Assembly (NCBI GenBank): GCA_004298385.1
Contig: SCTX01000088.1
Span: forward strand, 1 to 63,929
Direction of reading: 5' to 3'
Length of the DNA: 63,929 nucleotides
Source of the DNA: Betaproteobacteria bacterium
GTDB taxonomy: Bacteria; Pseudomonadota; Gammaproteobacteria; Burkholderiales; SG8-39
Position numbers and translations under genes: made by a program
The notes under the pieces: generated by a model
The model's database searches: none
Told to the model about the DNA's origin: nothing
Seen by the model: the letters and a program-made list of their open reading frames with translations, nothing else
Part shown: positions 17,913-25,843 of the stretch, in pieces
Layout: each line of letters opens with the position of its first letter
How positions within the stretch are numbered: the first letter of the stretch is position 1

Positions 17913-18382
17913 CCACGGAAGACCCGCTGCTCAGGCTGCTCGCGCGGTTTCGCGATGAAGGGGTTGAATACGTTCTGGTAGGCGGGCAGGCGGTTCGGCT
18001 CAACGGCTACCTGCGCGCGACGGAAGACATCGACGTGCTAGTCAGGCCTACGCGCGCCAACGGCGAAAGGATTATTCGCGCACTGAGCTTCCTCGCGTCG
18101 TCCAAAGACCTTGAAGCCGAGTGGTTCGTCCCGGCCGCGGATGGCAATGTTGAGAATATCCGGGTCGCCGACGATTTGCTGGTCGATCTTCTGTTTGCCG
18201 CCAATGGCGAAACCTACGCATCGATCCAGCCGCACATTCGCGAGCTGATGCTCGAGGGCACACCGGTGAGAGTGCTCGACATTGACGGCCTCATCAAGAC
18301 CAAGACCGACTTCCGGGAGAAGGACCTGCTGGACAAGCAGGTGCTCAACCGGATCAGGGAAGATTTGAAGCGCCGCGAGTAG
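17909..18382 (+). CDS. Minimal nucleotidyltransferase (Pol-beta fold, TA-like)
   Basis: A 157-residue nucleotidyltransferase. The fold signature VGGQAVRLNGYLRATEDIDVLV contains the GG loop and catalytic D40 and D42; LLVDLLF supplies the third carboxylate, D93. Such stand-alone enzymes (MNT, AbiEii-like and related families) add nucleotides to proteins or tRNA and often serve as toxins or antitoxins. It overlaps the preceding 67-residue gene by four bases and converges on ettA. It lies between two recognisable toxin-antitoxin systems, which supports a TA role. Substrate unknown. Confidence 0.8.
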   Translation: MTTEDPLLRLLARFRDEGVEYVLVGGQAVRLNGYLRATEDIDVLVRPTRANGERIIRALSFLASSKDLEAEWFVPAADGNVENIRVADDLLVDLLFAANGETYASIQPHIRELMLEGTPVRVLDIDGLIKTKTDFREKDLLDKQVLNRIREDLKRRE

Positions 18383-18400
18383 CGGGCCAAATCCAGACAA

Positions 18401-20065
18401 CTACTTGAGGGGCTTGTACCGTATCCGCTTCGGCTTGGCCGCCTCCTCGCCCAGGCGCTTCACCTTGTCCGCCTCGTATTCGTGGTAGTTGCCATCGAAG
18501 AAGCTCACCTTGGAGTCGCCCTCGAAGGCGAGGATGTGGCTGGCGATGCGGTCGAGAAACCAGCGGTCGTGGGCGATGACGAGCACGCTGCCGGCGAATT
18601 CCAGCAGCGCGTCTTCCAGCGCGCGCAGGGTTTCCACGTCGAGGTCGTTGGTGGGCTCGTCCAGCAGCAGCACATTGCCGCCGGTGATCAGCGTCTTGGC
18701 AAGGTGCAGCCGCCCGCGCTCGCCGCCGGAGAGCTTGCCGACTTTTTTTCCCTGGTCGGTGCCCTTGAAATTGAAGCGGCCGAGATAGGCGCGTGAAGGC
18801 ATTTCGAACTTGCCGACGTTGAGCATGTCGGCGCCGGCGGCGACGTATTCGAACACGGTCTTGTCGGCCTCCAGCGCATCGCGCGACTGGTCCACGTAAG
18901 CCATTTTCACCGTCGGACCGATCGCCACTTCGCCCTTGCCTGGCGGTTCCTTCCCCGTGATCATGCGGAACAGCGTGGACTTGCCCGCGCCGTTGGGGCC
19001 GATGATGCCGACGATAGCGCCGGCCGGGACCTGAAACGAAAGGTCGTCGATCAGCAGGCGCTCGCCGTAGCCTTTGCTCACGCCCTTGAACTCGATCACG
19101 GCATCGCCCAGGCGCTCGGCCACCGGGATGAAGATTTCCTGCGTCTCGTTGCGCTTCTGGTAATCGTAGGAACTCAATTCGTCGAAGCGCGCCAGGCGCG
19201 CCTTGCTTTTCGCCTGGCGCGCCTTGGGGTTCTGGCGCACCCACTCGAGCTCCCGTCTAATGGTCTTCCGGCGCGCGGATTCGGTCGCTTCCTCCTGCTC
19301 GAGGCGCGCTTCCTTTTGCGCCAGCCAGGAGCTGTAGTTACCCTCCCAAGGGATGCCGTAGCCGCGGTCGAGCTCCAGGATCCACTGCGCCGCGTTGTCC
19401 AAGAAATAACGATCGTGGGTCACCGCCACCACGGTACCGGGGAATTTCTGCAGGAACTGCTCCAGCCACTCGACGCTCTCGGCATCGAGGTGGTTGGTGG
19501 GCTCGTCTAGCAGCAGCAGGTCGGGCTTGGCGAGCAGCAGGCGGCACAGCGACACGCGGCGCTTTTCGCCGCCCGAGAGCGGGCCGATTTTCGCCTCCCA
19601 CGGCGGCAGGCGCAGGGCGTCGGCGGCGATCTCAAGCTGATGCTCGACATTGTCGCCGGCGGCAGCGGCGATCACCGCCTCCAGTTCCGCCTGCTCCGTG
19701 GCAAGTTTGTCGAAGTCGGCGTCCGACTCGGCATACGCGGCATAGACCTCGTCCAGGCGCTTCTTCGCGCCGAATACCTCGCCCAGTCCCTCCTCCACCG
19801 CCTCGCGCACGCTCTTGTCAGCGTCGAGCTGCGGCTCCTGCGGTAAATAGCCGATGCGCATATTGGGCTTGGCGATCACCTCGCCGTCGTAGTCCTTGTC
19901 TTCGCCCGCCATGATGCGCAGCAAGGTGGACTTGCCCGAGCCGTTCAGGCCGAGCACGCCGATCTTGGCGCCGGCGAAAAAGTTGAGCGAGATGTTCTTG
20001 AGAATGAAACGCTTGGGCGGCACGACTTTGCCGACCCGGCGCATGGTGTAGACGTATTGAGCCAT
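18401..20065 (-). CDS. ettA: Energy-dependent translational throttle protein EttA (ABC-F)
   Basis: A 554-residue ABC-F protein with two soluble ATPase domains and no membrane part; it binds the ribosomal E site and gates the first elongation step according to ATP/ADP level. Walker A motifs GLNGSGKST and GPNGAGKST, signature motifs LSGGEKRR and LSGGERGR, and Walker B LLLLDEPTNHLD and VLLLDEPTNDLD are all present. The inter-domain P-site tRNA interaction motif region (about residues 245-320, EEATESARRKTIRRELEWVRQNPKARQAKSKARL) is nearly identical in type to EttA rather than Uup or YheS. Length fits the family (555). It is divergent from the small methyltransferase gene. Confidence 0.96.
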   Translation of the reverse strand: MAQYVYTMRRVGKVVPPKRFILKNISLNFFAGAKIGVLGLNGSGKSTLLRIMAGEDKDYDGEVIAKPNMRIGYLPQEPQLDADKSVREAVEEGLGEVFGAKKRLDEVYAAYAESDADFDKLATEQAELEAVIAAAAGDNVEHQLEIAADALRLPPWEAKIGPLSGGEKRRVSLCRLLLAKPDLLLLDEPTNHLDAESVEWLEQFLQKFPGTVVAVTHDRYFLDNAAQWILELDRGYGIPWEGNYSSWLAQKEARLEQEEATESARRKTIRRELEWVRQNPKARQAKSKARLARFDELSSYDYQKRNETQEIFIPVAERLGDAVIEFKGVSKGYGERLLIDDLSFQVPAGAIVGIIGPNGAGKSTLFRMITGKEPPGKGEVAIGPTVKMAYVDQSRDALEADKTVFEYVAAGADMLNVGKFEMPSRAYLGRFNFKGTDQGKKVGKLSGGERGRLHLAKTLITGGNVLLLDEPTNDLDVETLRALEDALLEFAGSVLVIAHDRWFLDRIASHILAFEGDSKVSFFDGNYHEYEADKVKRLGEEAAKPKRIRYKPLK

Positions 20066-20151
20066 GGGTGATTTCGATGCGAGACTGGGAACGACTGCTC
20101 CGACTCCGGTATTCTACGTGCTTCATTCGTTCACGTCCGAGGCGATCCTTC

Positions 20152-20595
20152 ATGTCCCGAATCGCAGTAGCCGGTCGCATTCTGGTCGCGGCGCAGTTCG
20201 CGCTGCTCGCCTGGCTGGTCTGGCCGCTGACGCCGCAAACGTGGTCGCTGCCGGCGCTCGCGCTGCTGACGTGCTCGGTGGCGCTCGGCCTGTGGACGCT
20301 CGCCCACAACCGTCTGGGCAATTTCAACATCCGCCCCGAACCCAAGGCGTCGGGGCGACTGGTGACCAGCGGTCCCTACCGGTTCATGCGCAACCCCATG
20401 TATTCCGCGCTGCTGGTGTTCGCGTTCGCCGAGGTCGTTGCCTACGACGATCCGTGGAAGATCCTGTGTTGGCTCGCGTTGGCCCTGGTGCTTCTGGCCA
20501 AGGCGGTGCTGGAAGAGCGCGGGCTGCGCGCGCAGCACACCGGCTATGACGAATATGCCAGGCGGGTGCGCCGATTCATACCGGGCGTGTTCTGA
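20152..20595 (+). CDS. Isoprenylcysteine carboxyl methyltransferase-like membrane protein
   Basis: A 147-residue membrane protein of the ICMT/PEMT methyltransferase-like group. It has three to four hydrophobic segments and the conserved C-terminal block with TSGPYRFMRNPMYSALL and EERGLRAQHTGYDEYARRVRRFIPG, which carries the SAM-binding RHPxY-type motif (here RNPMY). The ATG at 20152 starts the first membrane segment; the longer frame upstream is not hydrophobic. Methyl acceptor is unknown in bacteria. Confidence 0.85.
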   Translation: MSRIAVAGRILVAAQFALLAWLVWPLTPQTWSLPALALLTCSVALGLWTLAHNRLGNFNIRPEPKASGRLVTSGPYRFMRNPMYSALLVFAFAEVVAYDDPWKILCWLALALVLLAKAVLEERGLRAQHTGYDEYARRVRRFIPGVF

Positions 20596-20627
20596 CACCG
20601 GGCAACTGGGGCCGCACCCGGCGTCTC

Positions 20628-20656
20628 TTGCCGCTTACCGTTAAACGGTATATTGT
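20628..20656 (+). promoter_or_regulatory. Promoter and operator of higBA
   Basis: TTGCCG (20628-20633) and TATTGT (20651-20656) are 17 bases apart. The spacer contains the palindrome TACCGT-TAA-ACGGTA (20636-20650), a likely HigA operator. Transcription would start at about 20662-20663, on the higB ATG itself, and no ribosome site precedes that ATG, so the message may be leaderless. Confidence 0.55.
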
Positions 20657-20662
20657 GGCACA

Positions 20663-20941
20663 ATGATCAAGACGTTTCGCTGTGGCGAGACTGCCGCATT
20701 GTTTGCTGGGAAGCGGGTAGCCCGATTCGCGAACATCACGGCGGTTGCCGCGAGGAAGCTGCAGCAGATCGACAGCGCCGCGACGATCGATTCCCTGCGT
20801 GCCCCGCCCGGCAACCGGCTGGAGCAACTGACGGGCGACCGGCGCGGGCAGCACAGCATTCGCATCAATGACCAATGGCGCGTGTGTTTTGTCTGGCGAC
20901 GCGACGGCGTCTTCGACGTGCAGATCGTCGATTACCACTGA
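20663..20941 (+). CDS. higB: HigB-type (RelE superfamily) mRNA interferase toxin
   Basis: A 92-residue toxin, the usual HigB length. The sequence MIKTFRCGETAALFAGKRV, PPGNRLEQLTGDRRGQHSIRINDQWRVCFVW and VQIVDYH follows the RelE-fold HigB consensus, including the RIN.QWR strand and the terminal D-Y-H. It is expected to cleave mRNA at the ribosome. The antitoxin gene starts nine bases after it (toxin-first order typical of higBA). A palindrome overlaps its promoter. Confidence 0.92.
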   Translation: MIKTFRCGETAALFAGKRVARFANITAVAARKLQQIDSAATIDSLRAPPGNRLEQLTGDRRGQHSIRINDQWRVCFVWRRDGVFDVQIVDYH

Positions 20942-20950
20942 GAGGCAGAC

Positions 20951-21274
20951 ATGAAGGCAGAAACTAGCATCCCAGCCCCGAAGAACGGCATGCGCCCGGT
21001 TCATCCCGGAGAGGTGCTGCGCGAGGAATTCCTCAAGCCCCTGGGTATGAGCGCCAACGCGCTTGCCAGGGCGCTGCGCGTTCCGGCTTCGCGCATCAAC
21101 GACATCGTCCTCGAAAGACGCGGCGTCAGCGTGGATACCGCGATGCGCCTAGTCCGCTATTTTGGCGGCGACGTCCAGAGCTGGCTGAACCTGCAGCTTG
21201 CCTACGATTTGAAAGTCGCGCAAAAAACCATCGCTTCGAAAATCGCCAAGGAAGTCGAGCCCAAAGCGGCGTGA
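20951..21274 (+). CDS. higA: HigA-type antitoxin (Xre-family HTH)
   Basis: A 107-residue antitoxin with the HigA signature MRPVHPGEVLREEFLKPLGMS followed by a helix-turn-helix (ALARALRVPASRINDIVLERRGVSVDTAMRLVRYFG) and LNLQLAYDLKVA. It neutralises HigB and represses its own operon. It is preceded by GAGAGGCAGAC as ribosome site. The N-terminal extension (about 13 residues before MRPVHPG) is slightly longer than usual. Confidence 0.92.
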   Translation: MKAETSIPAPKNGMRPVHPGEVLREEFLKPLGMSANALARALRVPASRINDIVLERRGVSVDTAMRLVRYFGGDVQSWLNLQLAYDLKVAQKTIASKIAKEVEPKAA

Positions 21275-21325
21275 CGTTACAGGCGCTCCGGCTTCGGAGC
21301 AATTTATCTTCCACCGGCAGACATC

Positions 21326-22528
21326 ATGCCTTTGCTCACTTCTCCCGACCAACCTTCGGCGCACGCCACTCCCGCGCCGACCGGCTTCGCCCTGTGGAAT
21401 CTCGGCTTTCGTCCCTTCTATCTGCTCGCCGGGCTGTTTGCCACGCTCAGCGTGCCGGTGTGGATGGCGCAATACGCAGGCTGGCTCGGCGGATACGTAA
21501 TCATCGCAGGACCGCTGTGGCACGCGCACGAAATGCTCTTTGGCTACGCCTTCGCCGTGATTGTCGGTTTTCTGTTCACCGCGGGCCGCAACTGGACCAA
21601 CCAGCCGACCCCTACAGGCGCGTCGCTCGCCGCGATCGCCGCGCTGTGGGTCGCGGGCCGGGTGCTGGTGTTCACGCCCTATGCGCTCGCGCCAGCGGCG
21701 GCGGACACCGCCTTCGCCCTTGCCGCCGCGGTGGCGATTGCCGTGCCCTTCGTGCGCAGCGGCAACCGCCGCAATTATTTTTTCGTCGCCCTGCTGCTCG
21801 GCATGGGCCTGGCGAACCTCGCCTTCCACCTGGGCATGGCGGGGCTGCTCGATCTGCCGCTGCAATCCAGCTTGCAGGTCGCCCTGGATCTGGTGCTGTT
21901 CATCATGGTGGTGATGGGCGGGCGCGTGATTCCGATGTTCACCATGAACGGCGTCCCCGGCGTGTTCTGCGCGCGCCTCCCCTGGATCGAGGGCCTGGCG
22001 CCCGGCAGCATCCTCGTGCTGCTTGCGGCCGATGTCGCCGGCGCGCCCGACGCAATCATAGGACCGATAGCCGCAGTGGCCGCGGCCACCCACGCGGCGC
22101 GGCTAATCCTGTGGCGGCCGTGGTTGACGCTGAAGACTCCCATCGTATGGATCCTGCACCTGGCTTACGCCTGGATCGTGCTCGCGCTGGCGCTGCGCGC
22201 GCTCGCCGCTTGGGACCTGGTGCCGGCCGGCCTCGCCACCCACGCGCTCACCGTGGGCGCGATCGGCGGCCTTACCCTGGGCATGATGACGCGCACCTCG
22301 CTGGGCCATACCGGACGGCCGCTGCGGGCGGGACGCGCGGAGGTGTTCTGTTACGTCGCGATCCAGTTAGCGGCGCTGACGCGGGTGTTCCTGCCGCTCG
22401 TTTTTCCCCCGTTCTACCTGCACGCAGTCATCGGCTCGGGCCTGCTGTGGTCGCTCGCGTTCGGCGTGTTTACCGTCAGCTACTGGCCGATCCTGTCACG
22501 GCCGCGGCTGGACGGCAGGCCCGGCTGA
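21326..22528 (+). CDS. nnrS: NnrS family membrane protein
   Basis: A 400-residue polytopic inner-membrane protein with about 12 hydrophobic segments. The family pattern is clear: FALWNLGFRPFYLLAGLFA at the start, GPLWHAHEMLFGYAFAVIVGFLFTAGRNWT, MGGRVIPMFTMNGVPG, and GLTLGMMTRTSLGHTGRPL near the end. NnrS is a haem- and copper-containing protein that helps relieve nitric oxide stress in denitrifiers and pathogens. No nitrite or NO reductase gene lies in this window, so regulation by an NO sensor cannot be checked here. It follows higBA but is probably independent. Confidence 0.92.
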   Translation: MPLLTSPDQPSAHATPAPTGFALWNLGFRPFYLLAGLFATLSVPVWMAQYAGWLGGYVIIAGPLWHAHEMLFGYAFAVIVGFLFTAGRNWTNQPTPTGASLAAIAALWVAGRVLVFTPYALAPAAADTAFALAAAVAIAVPFVRSGNRRNYFFVALLLGMGLANLAFHLGMAGLLDLPLQSSLQVALDLVLFIMVVMGGRVIPMFTMNGVPGVFCARLPWIEGLAPGSILVLLAADVAGAPDAIIGPIAAVAAATHAARLILWRPWLTLKTPIVWILHLAYAWIVLALALRALAAWDLVPAGLATHALTVGAIGGLTLGMMTRTSLGHTGRPLRAGRAEVFCYVAIQLAALTRVFLPLVFPPFYLHAVIGSGLLWSLAFGVFTVSYWPILSRPRLDGRPG

Positions 22529-22715
22529 CACCGGGCCGGCGAAGCGCAAATAGAGAACTGCGCTGCCGGGCCAGGGCCTGTTTACCTTTGCTGAATGCGA
22601 CGCTCATGTGTTGAATCAAAACCGGCCCTAACGAGTAGAATGTCCACTCTGCGTCCCCAATCGTCCGCGTCGCGCCGCACGCGCAGCCGGAAAAACTCCG
22701 CACTGGGTTCAAATC

Positions 22716-23657
22716 ATGAAAAACGTCGAGATCCTCTCTATCGGGCCGATGTATCCCACCTCCTTGGAGGCCATGGAGCGCGATTTTACCGTCCACAAGC
22801 TGTGGCAATCCAAGGACAAACCGGCACTGCTCACCCAAGTCCGGGACCGCATCCGCGGCATTCAGAGCTTCGGCCCCTACGGCGTCGACGCCAAGCTAAT
22901 CGATGCTCTGCCCCGCCTCGAGATCGTCGCCAATGTCGGCGTCGGCGTCGATGCGATCGACCTGGACGCGGCCAAGCGGCGCGGCGTCATCGTCACCAAT
23001 ACGCCGGACGTGTTGAACGACTGTGTCGCCGATCTCGCCATGGGACTCACCATCGCCACACTGCGGCGCATGATTCCGGCTGACCGCCACGTCCGTGCGG
23101 GCGATTGGCCCCGGGGGCCGATGCCGTTCGCGCGCAAGGTGAGCGGAAAGACAATGGGGATACTCGGCCTCGGTCGGATCGGCAAGGCCATCGCCAGGCG
23201 TGCCGAGGCGTTCGATATGCGCATCGTTTACCACGGCCGCAAGCCACAGGCCGGCGTCTCTTACAAGTACTACCCCAAGCTGGTGGACATGGCGCGCGAC
23301 TGCGACGTGCTGATGGTGATCTGTGCGGGCGGCGCGGCAAGCTATCACCTGGTCAACGCGGAGGTGCTGGCCGCACTGGGACCCGAGGGCACGCTGATCA
23401 ACGTCGCGCGCGGCTCGGTGGTGGATGAGCCGGCTCTGGTCAAGGCGCTAGCCGACGGTACTCTGGGCGCTGCGGGTCTCGATGTCTTCGAAGCCGAGCC
23501 GCAGGTGCCCGAGGCGTTTTGGACGATGAATCATGTGGTGCTGCAGCCCCACATGGCCAGCGCGACGCACGAGACACGCAAGGCCATGGGCGATCTCGCC
23601 GTGGACAATCTGCGCGCGCACTTCGCCGGCAAGCCCGTCTTGACTCAAGTAGTATGA
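22716..23657 (+). CDS. D-isomer specific 2-hydroxyacid dehydrogenase
   Basis: A 313-residue NAD(P)-dependent 2-hydroxyacid dehydrogenase, most like glyoxylate/hydroxypyruvate reductases. The nucleotide-binding motif GLGRIG (followed by IVYHGRKPQ, whose Arg suggests NADPH) and the three catalytic positions are present: Arg in NVARGSVVDE, Glu in DVFEAEP, His in LQPHMASATHET. It stands at the left end of the acyl-CoA catabolic region, upstream of a Bug-type binding protein, as in many organic-acid uptake and oxidation loci. Actual substrate unknown. Confidence 0.9.
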   Translation: MKNVEILSIGPMYPTSLEAMERDFTVHKLWQSKDKPALLTQVRDRIRGIQSFGPYGVDAKLIDALPRLEIVANVGVGVDAIDLDAAKRRGVIVTNTPDVLNDCVADLAMGLTIATLRRMIPADRHVRAGDWPRGPMPFARKVSGKTMGILGLGRIGKAIARRAEAFDMRIVYHGRKPQAGVSYKYYPKLVDMARDCDVLMVICAGGAASYHLVNAEVLAALGPEGTLINVARGSVVDEPALVKALADGTLGAAGLDVFEAEPQVPEAFWTMNHVVLQPHMASATHETRKAMGDLAVDNLRAHFAGKPVLTQVV

Positions 23658-23873
23658 GCACCGGCATTTCAATCAGAAGACGAGCATGAAGTTCGTTGTC
23701 ATATTCTGACGCGCGGCCGAACCGGTACAGAACTGAAACACCGCCAAACGTCGCGTTGCTTGCGCAAAGCGGTTTTCTACATGATACGATAAGCAGCGCA
23801 TTGGTCCACGCTTAAGCATGAAAGCCGTCTAAGCACATCGAACTTTTGCGCACACTTGAGGAGAAAGAATAGC

Positions 23874-24860
23874 ATGCGTTCATCATTCCTGCGTTTCGTC
23901 GCTGCCGTCAGTACGGCTTTATTCGGTATGTTCGCCGTTCCCGCCGCTTGGGGTCAGGGCTTTCCCAACAGCCCCATACGCATCATCGTGCCGGCGGCGG
24001 CGGCTGGCTTCACAGACGTGCTCGCCCGCTTCGTCAGCCAGGCACTCTCGGCGAACATCGGTCAGGCCGTCATTGTCGAGAACAAACCGGGAGCCAACGG
24101 CATTATCGGGGTCGAGTACGCCGCCAAATCCCCGCCCAACGGCTACACGTTGTTGCTCGGCTACACCGCCACCATGGCCATCAATCCCGCGTTGTTCGGC
24201 AATAAACTTCCCTACGACCCAGTCAAGGATTTCGCGCCTATCGTCATGGTTGCGTCGATCCCGTTCGTGCTGGCCACGCATTCGTCGGTACCGGCCAAGA
24301 CCATCAAGGAGATCGTCGCTCTGGGCAAATCCAAGTCCGGGCAACTGAACTACGGCTCCGCCGGCGTCGGAAGCTTCGGACATCTGTCCATGGAGTTGTT
24401 CAAGACCTCGACCGGCTCGGATTTCACGCATGTGCCCTACAAAGGCAATGGTCCGGCCTTCGCCGCGTTACTGGCCAATGAAGTGCAGGTCATGATGGTG
24501 GATGTTCCTTCGGCGCTGCCCAGCATCAAGAACGGCAGACTGCACGCCATTGCCGTCACCTCCTCCAAGCGCAATCCGCTGCTGCCGGATGTTCCCACGA
24601 TCGTGGAAGCCGGATTGACCGGATTCGAGTCCAACGTCGTGTTTGGCTTCGTCGCGCCGGCGGGCACGCCCAAGGACATCATTCGCTGGCTCAATGCCGA
24701 AATGGTGAAGATCCTCAAGGATCCTGCGTTCACGCAGCGTTTTCACACCATGTCCACTGAGATCCTCTACAGCACGCCGGAGGAATACGGCGAGCATATC
24801 AAGGCGGAAATCGCCAAATGGACCAAGGTGGTCAAGACCTCCGGCATCAAGCCTGAATGA
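23874..24860 (+). CDS. Tripartite tricarboxylate transporter (Bug) solute-binding protein
   Basis: A 328-residue periplasmic binding protein of the TctC/Bug family. Signal peptide MRSSFLRFVAAVSTALFGMF...AWGQ, then the family blocks PIRIIVPAAAAGFTDVLAR, VIVENKPGANGIIG, DFAPIVMVASIPFVL, LNYGSAGVGSFGHLSMELFK and DVPTIVEAGLTGFES. The ATG at 23874 has GAGGAG upstream; a TTG six codons earlier is less likely. No TctA/TctB membrane genes are adjacent, which is common for Bug proteins in betaproteobacteria. The two acidic ligand-contact positions seen in dicarboxylate binders cannot be judged here. Its neighbours point to an organic acid precursor of acyl-CoA. Confidence 0.92.
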   Translation: MRSSFLRFVAAVSTALFGMFAVPAAWGQGFPNSPIRIIVPAAAAGFTDVLARFVSQALSANIGQAVIVENKPGANGIIGVEYAAKSPPNGYTLLLGYTATMAINPALFGNKLPYDPVKDFAPIVMVASIPFVLATHSSVPAKTIKEIVALGKSKSGQLNYGSAGVGSFGHLSMELFKTSTGSDFTHVPYKGNGPAFAALLANEVQVMMVDVPSALPSIKNGRLHAIAVTSSKRNPLLPDVPTIVEAGLTGFESNVVFGFVAPAGTPKDIIRWLNAEMVKILKDPAFTQRFHTMSTEILYSTPEEYGEHIKAEIAKWTKVVKTSGIKPE

Positions 24861-24928
24861 CCGCCGGGCGGCGCGACGCCGGCCGGAAGGTGGCGGATTG
24901 ATGATTTTGTGTACAACGAAGGGTTCCA

Positions 24929-25699
24929 ATGGCTATCGAATTCGTGCGCAACGGAAGCATCGCGACGATCAAGCTGAACCGACCGGATAAGTACAACGCG
25001 GTCAATGAGCCGATGAAGAAGGAACTGGCCGAGGTCTTCGCGGAGCTTCGCCTCGACGACGGCGTTCGCGCCATCGTGCTCACGGGAAATGGAAAGGCGT
25101 TTTGCGCCGGCGGCGACGTCAGCACCATGGGCAATTTTTCGCCCAAATCGCTGCAAGCGCGCCTTCGCACCACCCATAAGATGCTGTTGGACATCGACGC
25201 GATCGAAAAACCCGTCATCGCATCGGTGAGGGGTGCGGTCGTGGGAATCGGCTGGAGCCTGGCAATGGTCTGCGATCAGATCATCGCTTCGGAAACCACA
25301 TTCTTCTCGCAAACGTTCAAGAACATCGGGGTCATACCGGACGGCGGCGCGCTCTACTTTCTGGCGCAGAACCTGGGCGCGTTAAAGGTGAAAGACCTGG
25401 TGTTGTCCGGACGGCGCGTACCCGCGGAGGAAGCGTTGCAACTGGGACTGGTCAGCCGGGTCGTTCCCGATGACAAACTCGAGGCGGAGACCCTGGCGCT
25501 TGCGCAGAATCTGGCCAATGGCCCGACGCTGGCTTACGGCGTCGGGAAAAAGCTGCTCAAGCAGATGTACATGCCTGCGCTGGAGACAGTGCTGGACAGT
25601 GAACTGTGGGCGCAGACGGGCGTCGTTCTCAGCGATGACCACAAGGAAGGGGCGCAGGCCTTCCGCGAGAAACGCAAGCCGGTCTTCAAGGGACGGTAG
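24929..25699 (+). CDS. Enoyl-CoA hydratase/isomerase (crotonase) family protein 1
   Basis: A 256-residue crotonase-fold protein. The CoA-pocket and oxyanion-hole motifs are present: LNRPDKYNAVN, GKAFCAGGDVSTM, and VRGAVVGIGWSLAMVCD. Position of the first catalytic Glu of true hydratases (rat Glu144) is Phe in TFKNIGVIPDGG, and the second (Glu164) is Asp in VKDLVLSG. The GVIPDGG pattern is closer to PaaG-like isomerases. So hydration is not assured. Plus-strand gene; it converges on a truncated CoA-transferase remnant and crotonase 2. GAAGGG precedes the ATG. Confidence 0.88.
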   Translation: MAIEFVRNGSIATIKLNRPDKYNAVNEPMKKELAEVFAELRLDDGVRAIVLTGNGKAFCAGGDVSTMGNFSPKSLQARLRTTHKMLLDIDAIEKPVIASVRGAVVGIGWSLAMVCDQIIASETTFFSQTFKNIGVIPDGGALYFLAQNLGALKVKDLVLSGRRVPAEEALQLGLVSRVVPDDKLEAETLALAQNLANGPTLAYGVGKKLLKQMYMPALETVLDSELWAQTGVVLSDDHKEGAQAFREKRKPVFKGR

Positions 25700-25708
25700 A
25701 AAGACAGT

Positions 25709-25837
25709 CTAAGTAGCGCGGCGAACAGTTCCTGGCGCTCGCCGGCGCCGCAAAAAACCGCCGAACGATACCGTGGCGCCATCGAAAACATCCGCCACCG
25801 CCTCGTCGACCGAAGCGACTATTTTGTTGTTAATCAC
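25709..25837 (-). pseudogene. 5' remnant of a CoA-transferase subunit A gene
   Basis: Starting at the GTG at 25835-25837, ten bases after the stop of crotonase 2 and with AAGGGGAG upstream, the frame reads VINNKIVASVDEAVADVFDG then ATVSFGGF. This is the N-terminus of 3-oxoacid/glutaconate-type CoA-transferase alpha subunits. After the second Gly-Gly-Phe (near 25753) homology stops and the frame ends 14 codons later at 25709. Normal subunits have about 230-320 residues. It is a truncated gene, probably once translationally coupled to crotonase 2. Confidence 0.72.
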
Positions 25838-25843
25838 GAATCG

